A DNA stretch of 38,069 nt from positions 1-38,069 of the forward strand of contig JABVXU010000516.1 of assembly GCA_013365365.1 (NCBI GenBank). Direction: 5' to 3'. The notes under the pieces were generated by a model. It was given only the letters and a program-made list of their open reading frames with translations, was not told where the DNA came from and searched no databases. The stretch comes from Cruorifilaria tuberocauda (lineage: Eukaryota; Nematoda; Chromadorea; Rhabditida; Onchocercidae). Below, piece by piece: positions 10,701-22,700 of this stretch (the stretch's first letter is position 1; every line of letters begins with the position of its first letter). A program made the position numbers and the translations under genes.

Positions 10701-13700
10701 TGATTTTGAACGACATTTGTTGAATCATGATTATTCGAATTTTTCTTTCGAGTGAACAAACTTAATTTTCGATCGATTAAAGCGGAAAATTTACGTGTTG
10801 CATTGGAACCGGTACTTCTCTAAAATTAAAAAAAACTTATAAATCTTTCATATAAGTTAATATTTGTGTATTTTTGTTTAAAAATATAAAAACTATATGC
10901 ACAGTGAATTATTAAATGAAATTTCGCCGATGAAAGTAATTCATTCCACACAAATTTCAATTTTTCATTTTGAATTATAGCATAAAATCAATTATATTAA
11001 CACAGCAATGATAAAGATAAGATAAAAATTCTTCATAATCATATCACTTATAGCATTATTCTTATTATTAGTATTGTTATTAATTATTATTATTATCAAT
11101 TATTATTATTATCGTTATTATCATTATTATTGTCTTAATAATATTATTATTGTAATTATTGTTAGTTGTTAATAATGCGTGACATGCCTTTTCATGCGTG
11201 TTTTTGTTAGATTTGACAATGATTTGTTAATATTGGCACATTATTAGTAATACAAGCAAAGCAATATCAATTTCAATCATTACATTAAAAAAAAGTGTGA
11301 AGCGATTATTGCTACACTCAATAATTACAATAATTTTGTAATTTGATGATAGCATAGAGTTCAAAGGTCGTAGACTGTCGTATATTATAAAACCTTTGGA
11401 TTTGCACTTTTTTTTTGATTTTCACATCAATAAAGATAAATATGAAATAATTAGCTGAATGAAGACATTTTTTAAGTCTAAATCCAAGAATGGAAGTGAG
11501 GTAATTCTTTAGTGATACTCAAGAAATATATGTGCAATATCAATTGTCAAGAATAAAAAGTATAATTTAAGAAGTGCGTAAAAAAAACACCTTTGCACAT
11601 CACTAATTTAAATTTACAATATGATAAGGTCCTAGACCTGATTGATAAAACTAACCCAAACTGCTTTGCTGTTGGCTAATGACCGCAATTCCTAAAAATT
11701 AATCATCGAATATTGGACTTTTTTTTTAACTGACACTTATCATTTAAACAATACGATTTCAATAGATGAATTGTAATCTTTTTAATAATTCTTTGAATTT
11801 CTGGTAGTTTCTGGTAGAAATATAATATTAAAATTTATTAACAAAAGTAACACTGATTACGCTTACTGATATCTCTGAATTTTCCCTCACAATATACATG
11901 GTAAAAGAAAACTTAAATAAAATAGAATAGACATTTGTCTTTTTTCCATCTTAAATTAATTTCAATCGAAATAAAAAACTTTTTTCAGTGTAAATTTTTA
12001 AAATTTTAAAGAAATTAAAAGATTAAAAGATAAATTATCATAAAACATTACAATATAATTGGAAAAAAGATATGATTGATATGATTATTTGCTGTATGAT
12101 TATGTATTATGTTTGATCTGATTTGTATGTTTGATTGATCAATTCACACGATGATAACCCATATATATATCAGAAAGAAATACAAGCAATTATTTTATTT
12201 CAACCAAATTAAAGAAAAAAAAAACTAAAATTAAATGAAATTAAATTAATCTTGATTATATCAATGTGCACTGTTATCATATTATCATAATTGATGGTGA
12301 AATTCATAAATTCAGCTGAATTTCAGCAGTTGTGAATTAGTAAAAAGCAGCGTTATTTATTATCAACTTACAGCTCTTTTGCGTATGCTGCTTATTCTCT
12401 TTGTGCTTTTGCTGTTGCTGAACTTAAATTGATAAATAAAATATAGCTAAAAGCTTTTTATCGGTAAAGCTTTTAGATTTTATGAAAAGTTTAGAAGCTT
12501 AAAGCTGTGCATAGCGATAATTCATCAATTTTTCATGTAAATTCCTTATGAATTTACATGACTTTAAAATTTTAATCTTAAAGCTTAAAAGAAAAATACT
12601 AATATTTAACTGAAATTGGCTGAAAATGGAATTTTTTTTCACAATTATATGAAATAATACTTTTTTTTGTTGTTAACTTTTAAAGTTAATTAATAAAAGG
12701 TTTTTTTTTTTACATCGGATGATATATTCAGTTAAGGAAGAATTTTAGTTGATAAAATTTAACTGTAGAATTTATGAGTAGGAATAATCAAAGGAGAAAT
12801 GATAAAAGAAAAAAGATGTGACAATTAACATTATCAGGAACTGATAATTAGCCTTAATCAAGCAATTGTTAATTTTATTATCAAATTAGCTCCTCTATCA
12901 TTATTTCTATAATGCATAGATGAAAAGAGATATGATAAGGAAGTGATACGATGAAAGGAAAAAAAACAGTAGTAGTAGTAGTAGTAGTAGTATTTAATGG
13001 ATATTTGACATACCAATCTAAAGCGACCGATATTGATTTCTCGTTCGTCCTCCTCCAACTGCAGAAATTTAATTAACGAAAATTTTTTGATGACATAAAT
13101 TTTTAAGAAAAAAGAAGAATCAATTTGAAAGTAAAGCATCTGAATAAAATTTAGGTTCGAAATTTAGCTAATTTAAAACCGAAAGAAGTCGTTAAGAAGC
13201 ATAATAGAAATCATTTCTATTAATTGTTTGAATTATATTTCGAATTCCCACAAATATTTGTTATCTATTCAAGATAATACCATAACTTTATATAGGGTAA
13301 ATTCATTTCTGCAACATAATTAAACTTATAATTTAGCTTCTGTTTGGTTTAAATTTGAGACATAAAAAATTGAAAGTACTGTACTGTCATAATGAAGTTA
13401 TAGCATTTCCTGACTTTAATAAACTTTCGTAAAAAATGAATTTTTAAAATTTCATTGACTTGTCTAAAATAAGCAGAGATGTCAAAATTGAATTTCAACT
13501 AGAATTTCGAATTTAATATTCATAAGAAAAGTACAAATTTATCATGATGGTATAAAATTCTCTCTGGAGATAATCAATAAGATATATTATATCCCAATAA
13601 ATTAGGTGTATTGTATCTTGATGCAAATTACATGTTACTCTTCAGGAATTAATAGAAATTAATTTAAGCATGCTTAATGAAAACTAAGGCATCAAAATTG

Positions 13701-16700
13701 AATATTTTCATTACAAATTATTTGTCCCAATCTATTACTTCATTAGAAATCAAAAATGAATAAATGATATTACTGAATTAAACTCGTCTCACTTAAATTT
13801 TTAACCAGTAAAATGCTTCTAACATGAATATATCATCCAAAGTAATGAATTTTCCTGATACTTTGTAAAAAAAATTAAAAATTTTAAAAATTCTTAATTA
13901 AAATAAAATTTTAATTAAATTGATTTAGCAAATTAAGCAAATTGATTAAAAAAACTTGATGAAAAATTTAGAAAGAGACAAAAAATAATAGATAATTTTT
14001 AAAAGAAGTTGTAAAAGCTCGAACATTTTCACTTCCATTCGATGCTCGACTATATGATCGAAGTAATGCTTCTGATTCGAAGCTGAAACCGTGCAATCGT
14101 CGTAAACGCCTGCTTTTCTTCTTATCTTTCTTCATTTCATCACCATCCAAATCCTCCCAACGAATTTTCCATGACATTGCTGCTAATTCAGCTTCTAATC
14201 GATATCGCCTAGAAATTAAGAATGAATAAAATCATATAATAATATAGAATTATGATAATAATAATAATAATAATGATAAATGATATATGATTAAATATTA
14301 ATCGATACAGATTTTTCATCTCTTAATTTAAACTGAATATTCTTCTTTTGCTTTTTTTGCACACATAAGATTGTCTCACTTATATTTGGAGAAAAAAAAT
14401 TTTTAAACCTTCAGAAATAACACATTACTTCAAAATTTACAATTTGATTTGTATAAATTTTGTAAACATTTTTGCAAACAATTTAATTTTTTGTGAATTC
14501 ATAGATTAAATGACTTTTTTAAGATAAATTATACAATTCCAACCATTCATAATAATTTGCGAATATCTCGCTTGTAAATTTAAGAATTCTAAGAATCTAA
14601 AAAGGATTTATCTTAATTATCAGAATTTTATATCCTTACTTATATTTAATATTAATATGATCGAAAATGATCGTCTAAATGGAATTTAACTGATAAAATT
14701 AATAACTAACCTCCAGAAATAAATGAAACCGGACATGAGTATTAAGATGAAAATAGTGGAACCACTGAGAAGATACACGTAAAACGGATAACCCTCGGGA
14801 CATTTTGAGTGGTCCCAACCACATACAGGTGAATCCTTCGGTGGACTACCACCAACCCAATGAAATTCTGCTACTTGTTTCAATTCATTTGATGCACCCG
14901 AATAATATGCCACTTCCTGAATTTTTTTCTTAATGATTATATTTTTATTAATTTCCGGTTACGATATTGGTAAACTGCTTATTTATACTTATATGTCAAG
15001 ATTAAATTAGATTCGAAAATTTAAATTGAAAGATAAAGAAATTAATTAGTTGTTGTTTCCTTGTTTTTTTGCCGATTATATTTATATTAATTTCCGGTTA
15101 GGATCGTAGTAAATAAATTGTTTATAGCTATATGTGAAAATTAAATTCGATTTAAAAATTTAAATTAAAAGAAAAAAGAAACTAACAACAAATTTATCTT
15201 GTTGTGGATCTAAATCGAGTAATGAATAATCTGAATAACGGTCACCATTCTCATCAATCGATACATTTCCCGTAATGCCTAAAATTAAAATTAAAATTAA
15301 AAAGTAATTAAGATAGAATTCTGATAAAAATAATTAGCAATTATCAACAGTCCTGCAAAAAAAAAATTTTCCAGAATTTTTTTCAAGAAAAATTTTATTT
15401 AAATTAATGAATAATAATTTTCTACAATTTACTATCACAATATCTAAAGAGTTATTTTTTAAAAGAAATTTTCACCACATATCTATCAAATCTTCATTAT
15501 CAGTTGTGATAATTGTACTATTTAAAAACAGTATGCTACCTGTTATTAGTTTTTAATTTTATCGTTTTAAAAAATATTTCAAAATCAAAATTGAAATTAT
15601 TCTAAAAATTAAGTAATTAAACATGAAAATTTTTGAATAATCGATAAAATGGAACAAAAATTTTCATTACCATAACTGTTTGATATTGAATTCTTTTCAA
15701 AATAATTAATTAATACTAAAATCAATCAAAAAAAAACTTTTTTCTTTTAGTTCTTTATATCCCTTCTGAAGTAGCAATCAATAAGAATTTTTCTCCAGTA
15801 CTTTTTTTTCATTACCCATCAAATTAGCGTAGATGGGACAGTAAGAGTAAAATTGTTACAAACTAATTTTCTTCAAGAATGAAAGTGAAGAAAAATTAAT
15901 TTGATGAAAATAAAATTTGTTCAGATAAGAAAAATATTCATAAACAACATTCCTTTTCTGATAAAAGATTTCACAAACCGTACTTTTAGAAGACATACAA
16001 AAAGTAAGCTGGAAAAAAAACAAACTAACTTACCAACAAAAGTTCGACTCCACATTTTACTCGTTATATTCTGTCCATTACGTGGATCCAAACCTTCCGT
16101 AAGTGTTTCATTTAACGCTATCGCATAAAGCAAAAGTGCATCGTAAAATGCGCTAATGAAATTATTCATCTATAAAATATATTGATATCTATTTTAATAT
16201 GATAAATTTTATCACTTTAAGATATATTCTCGATATAAAATAAAAAAAACAAAAATATATTTTAATATTGTTTTGAAAAAAATGTATTTATAAAAATATA
16301 TTTTAATATGATAAATATCATGAAAAATAAATCAAAAAAAAAGGATAAAATCGATATTCCATTTCAGTTTTAATTGTTAAAAAAATTGTATCTATAAAAA
16401 TATATTTCAATATGATAAATTTTATCATGAAAAATAAATCAAACAATAAAATAAATTAAAATCGATATTCTATTTCGAATAAATGCTATCGCATAAAGCA
16501 AAATGGGCTAATGAAAATTATTCATCTATAAAATAATAAATAAAAAAATCAATCGATATTTTATTTCAATACCGATCGTATAAAATAATTTAAAATATAT
16601 CATTTCATTTCAAAAAATAAAAAAAGACCAATTTTATTTAATTTAATTAAAAATAAAGGCATAATTCATACCTCATACTCTTTACCCGTCTTAGCAGAAT

Positions 16701-19700
16701 AATTATACTTTTTCTCGGCACGTTCTTTTACACGTGTTTCAAAATTTTTGTATTCATCCAAATCACTACGCCTTAATGAAATTGTTTTTAACGCCTGATA
16801 TGCTTTTTTTGCTTTATCATTTTCGAATGATGTGGTATTATTTGATCGTATCCATGGTCGCTCCGCATGTGATCTATAAATCGCAAAAAAAAATATTTTA
16901 TAAAAATAAAATTTCGAGAAAAATATTTTGAAAAATTTTGCAACAAATAATTTATTAAAAGATATTTCTAATATTAACATAATAAATTTTATCATTTTAA
17001 AATATATTTTGTAAATATAATAATTTAAATAAAAAAAAACAAAGTCGATATCATATATCAATATCGACCATACAAAATAATTCAAAATATATAATTAATA
17101 TTGAATTCTCAGCTTTTTTAAATTCAAATTGAATTATAGAATTGGTTCAGAAGAAAAAGAATAGAAATTTATGACGAGAAATTTCGGAAAAAGTTGTTAC
17201 CCTGTAGAAACATCGATATTGATAAAAACATATTCACCGGATGTTGCCATACCCAAATCATATGCAGCAAGCATTATTTCTCGAACAGTATTCGGTGAAG
17301 CACATAGTATTATCACTGAAAAATTAAAATTATCAGTTGCATAAACTGATAACAGATTTTTAAATTTGTATGGGAACGATAACAAATTTCTTAAAAAAGT
17401 GTGATATTGAAAAATAATTTTGAAATTTTAAAATTATAATATTTATCATACAGCTAAAACAAATAATTAAATTAACAATTTCTTAAATCGAAAAGAAAGA
17501 AATAAATTAGTAAGCATCTGCTAATAAACATAAGGAAAAACTTAAGCTGGCAATACTAGTAAAGCAAAAGGTAGGAATAATAGAGAGCAAAAAAACATAA
17601 CAATAATAGTAAAACAAAAAAGGTAACGATAATAGTAAAGCCAATTCTTTATTAGTTTTACTTAAAACTAATCTTTAATTCAGAAGAATAAATTGTAGGA
17701 TTAGAATTGAAGAAAAAGAAATTTTAATTGAATTAAATAGAATGGTTAAAAATTATTTCTTTTTAAAAAAAGAATTATTCTATTCTATTCCATACAATTT
17801 AATTTGTTTTATCAAATTCCTTGGGAAAAGAATAGGAAAAACAATATTTTTCCTGTTTTTTTCTGATCAAAAATAAAGCACAAATATTGATTGATAGAAT
17901 TAAATACAAATCATTTTGTTTTCTTTTCTATCAGAGAAAAAGAAGAAGAAGAAGAGAAGAGAATGGAAAAAGATAAAAATAGAAAAGTGAATTAAATGAA
18001 AAATCTACAAATATACAGAGTGACAGTGTTGATATTAGATGATAAATAGCGATAATGATAATACATTATTGACAATGATAATAATCAGTTGGTATAGGAT
18101 AAAGATAAAGTGATAGAGTTAAGTAAAATGTAGAAGCGCTTTTTAAATTGATAGCAACATTTTTAACATATGCAGAGGAGAGTTTACTTAAATACTTACA
18201 TAAAGTGTTGATAACAGAAATTGAAGTTTCTTCAAAAGAAAAGACATCAAAAATGAAAAAGAGAAGGATTAATTAATTATTTCAAAAAATAGGAATTCAA
18301 ATTTAGAATTATAATTTGCATAATATTAATAACAAAATTTTTAAATTTCTATACCAACGATAACAAATTTCTTTCCATTTCTACAAATGTTGAAAATAGC
18401 TTTTAGCAAAAGAAGTATAAGTAAAAAGTAATTAAAAAAAACGAATTACAGTTGTAAAATAAAATAAATCAGTTAATGGAAAGTAAATACAAATTTAGAA
18501 ATTTGTTATCAGTTAGTTATCATTCATTATATATAAAAGATAATGTTAAAATAGTCCATCAGAGATAGCTTAAAAAAAATTATAAGTTTTAAAAATTTAA
18601 AATCCATATATCATTGTTAATTTTTAACCGTTTTTTTTTCTTTTTTGTTAAATTTTAGAAAACCGCTTAAACAACGATTAGCGATAAATTATCATAATTG
18701 ATTTTTAAAGAAAACAAAAATTTCAGTGATAAATGAGCATAGCTCTCATTTAATCAACCTGTCAACAGTTTGCAACAATTTTTTAAAACGAAAAAAAATT
18801 TCCACTTAAAAATCAACAATTTTAAATTGCTAATAAAATATTACTTTACATATTTTTGTATCAAAAATATAAGTGAAAACTTTTGTTTGAAATTAATAAG
18901 AGAATATTTAATTAAAAAAAGTTAAGTAGTCATGTAAAAGAATAATTTCTAAATTTTAATTTAATCAAGTTAGAAAAGTATTGAACTTGTATTGATCGCA
19001 CCTGCACGAAAAATTTTTTTTCATTTCGGAATTTCCATAAACAGCAACAACATCAATAAATTGTTTTTTTTTTTTTTTAAATAAAGAAATCGTTGTTTGA
19101 AAATTTATCGTCATGAAAAAGTTTTACTTTCAAAATTTATTTACTTTCAAATTTATAAAAAATCCGATAAAATATTGAAAGCATGATAATTGTATTGAAG
19201 TATTTAAAAAATTAAGCATTAAAATACATTCTAGAACATCGGGCATTGAGAAAGAATTAATAATTGATAAAGAAATTCAAGCTATGGAATTTTATAGATT
19301 ACAATTAAAAATGCTTAGAAAATTGGAAAAAAAGAATGCTGAAATTTCTTAAAAAACCTTAAATGAAAAATGTATTCAACTGATCAAAAATTTGAAAAAA
19401 AAAAACTTAAAAAGATTTATCATTTTCTTGAAAAAAGATTAATCTTTTAATGCATCGGAAAAATTATGGAATTTTAAACAAAAAATTTTTTTCCGCTATT
19501 ATCAGATCAGAAATCTTATGTGAATTATCATGATTTTATTTTTGAAGAACAGGAAAAAAAGGAAAAATTTTGTCTTCGAAATTTTTAAAACGAAAAAGAA
19601 TAAGCAAATCATTTTTCATTAAGTTCTTTTCTTTCTCGCAAATTTTTCCTATCATTAATTGAAATAGAACAAGTTTCAAGTAGTTGATATCGCGTACTAA

Positions 19701-22700
19701 ATAAATAAAGCCTTACGTAAGTATGTATCAGATCAGAAAATCTTTTTTTATGAAAAATTTGGATTTTTAGCTTCCAATTTTTAAATTTCATTTATACTAA
19801 ACGAGGGAAAAGTGTGGTGCAAAAAAGAAAAAAAAATTAATAACAATTCATATTTCGATTTTTTCAGATTTATCTTTATCTTAATTTTAATATTAATTTC
19901 AATCCAATCTAATAGTCTGTCTCTTAGAATATTTTTAATAATTTTTCAAATGCTTCAATGTCATGCTTTCAATATTTTATTGGATTTTTTTTTCAACTTT
20001 TTTTTTTTGAAATTTCTGCTTAAAAGTATTTCAACTGTCGAATATATAAAGCGCAATAAAGTGAGATTTTCATGATTTATAGCTTCAAATATATTACTCT
20101 AAAAACAAAGCCATTAGAGATATTAGTAATTCGTTTTAATCATAGCTTCATAAAAATAACCCAATGAAATAATCAATAAAATTTTTTGCATAATTAAATA
20201 AACTTACTAAAGCACATTTTCATTATTTTAATTTAAATTAAATCTTAAATTTGAAATTCATTAATGATTACATTAATGATATTCAGAAATGAAAAGCAAA
20301 AAAAATGATTAAAATTGAGATATTATAGAGATAGTTAGGATTTGAAAATTGTTATATGATTGGTAATTTTATATAATTCTCCAAATAATTTCATATTCTA
20401 TCAGAAATAATGAATTTTTATCTTATTTATAATTAATTTTAAAGCTTTGCTAATAAGTAATTTATTTTTTTTAACAAAAATCATTTTCTTTTTTAAGCTT
20501 TATTCTGATTATCTATTTATTTTCCACTTTAAAATGATAGAGAATAATAAAAAATGATCAAAGTGATATAAATATCGATAGGTTAATTCTTAAATTATTT
20601 CGAAAATTACATTACTAACACTTTGAATAAATTATTTCTTCCGTTTTTTTTTTTCAATTTCTCCTATATGAAATTTATTGTAAATTTTTTCTAAATTATA
20701 TTAATTAGTTCATTAAAAATTATTGTTATGAATTTTTTTAAGTTATCAGAAAATTATATGAAATGAATTAACCAAATGTATTCTTCTTAATACTGTTTGA
20801 AAGTATATTAAGCTTTTCTTGTTCACGTAGAAAATCTTATTGCTTCATCGATTGATCACTTCAGTACAATCATTTGATCAATTTAGCACAATCAATTTCT
20901 AAACAATAATTTTTGATTCTTACTCAAATAATTATTATCATATTATCATAATTTTTGTTTTTTACTTTCGATCATAAAGCATAAAGTTTAAAAAAAAATT
21001 TTTACATCAAGATACTACAATTATCATTATTGATCGGGAGTAACTTAAAAATTTAATTACTGATAAATATTCTAGTAGGGAATGAAAATTTCAAAAATTA
21101 CAATTATGAAAATTCGATTGAAAAAGGAAAAAGGAATGATTAGCTGAAGAATAAATCAACTGATTAAAAAACAATCATCGTAATTATTAATCTGATTATT
21201 TATTTTACCATTTAGATCAAAATTATTAAATGTGACTGGTTTTTATCGATGAAAAATAATTTGTAATTTGAATTTCAACCAAAAGTTTTAATGTGTAATT
21301 TTAGAAAGTCCTTGACTGTTTTCCGCATTAAACGGTTAGAAAAAAAAAGTTTTAATGTAATATGTTTAATGGCAAAGCAAAGTACAATATTTTATAAAGT
21401 AACACTCTAAAATTTGAAATGAAAGAGTGAAATTAAAAAATTGCATTTAATTAATAAATGTTATCAGTGGGAGAAATGATATGACAGAGTTTCAATAATT
21501 TGAAATGAATTTATTCAAAATCTAAACTTATTCATATTATATCTCAATAACAATGAACTTCACCTCAATGTCGTAAAAGATTGAAATGAATTGAAATTAA
21601 TGAAAAGAGAATTGAAAGAACTGAAATGGAAACGAAAAAATCGGAATGATTTGTTTACAATTATTATATGAAAGAGAAACAAAGTATTATATATACATGT
21701 TGTCTTCAGCAAAATTTTTTTTAGTGAATTTTAGTTAAATCTAAATTACCAGCGATTTTCTTTCCAATCAATAATTGCGAAACAAATATCGATTTGCTAT
21801 TAATGCTAAAATATTTTGGCAGAAAATAAAAATTATGAAAAGAAAATTGAAAAGAAAAAAAAATAATATAAGAGAAATTCTATTTAACACAAATTTTTTT
21901 TTCCTTTTGAAGAAATGATGTTAAATTAATCATTTCCGTATTGGAAATTCTGATAAACAAGAATGAAATGATGTGAAGAATGTTTGTATTTATTTTTATC
22001 GATGGAAAAATTCAATACTGATATAATTACTCGTTCAAAACGGAAATTAATCTAACTCAATTTAGATATCATATTCTCATAAAAATTTTCTAGTCTCATA
22101 TTTGCATTTATTACTTGCTATTTCTTTTTATTTGGTACAAAAAAAATATTTTAATTTTTCTAAATTTTAAATTTAAAATTTAAAAAATTAAATTTATATA
22201 TATAAATATGTAAGCATAGTTTCATCAATTGAAGAAGCTATTTCATGTTTCATTCATTCATTCAAAGAAAAATATATCAAAATTCTTGTAAAAATTGTTC
22301 AAATCAAAAAACCTTCAAAATACTCAGATTTTCTGTCTTTACAATAGTTCCCACTAAAGTAATAATACAATATAAAATTGAAATTTTTGTACTAAAAAAG
22401 AATAAAATAAAATATCAATAAAGTTAATTGCATAATAAATATAAAGTTCAATTTTAATTAATTAAAGATGTTAAAGCAAAAACAAAAATGGGAAAGTCCA
22501 TATTTTTACCATTTAGTACATAGCAATAAGTAATTGAAGAAATTGAGTAATTGATAGTAACATTAAACTTAATAGAAATGTTAAATAAATATCGATTTTG
22601 GAAATAAGAAAATGATTCTCAACTTTGAAAAAAAAGATGCACAACTTTTTTTTTTCAAATACGAAATGTTTCTAATTCAAATTCTGTTGGAATCATCAAT

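Noticed and set aside
11458..11499. + strand exon-like start [14 protein letters not shown] followed by GTAATT
   Set aside because: Only 14 codons, no downstream exon found on that strand, and it lies inside a gcy intron. Probably chance.
19812..20075. 87-codon ORF on the + strand in gcy intron 1
   Set aside because: Phe/Ile/Leu-rich from T-runs, no domain, no supporting neighbours.
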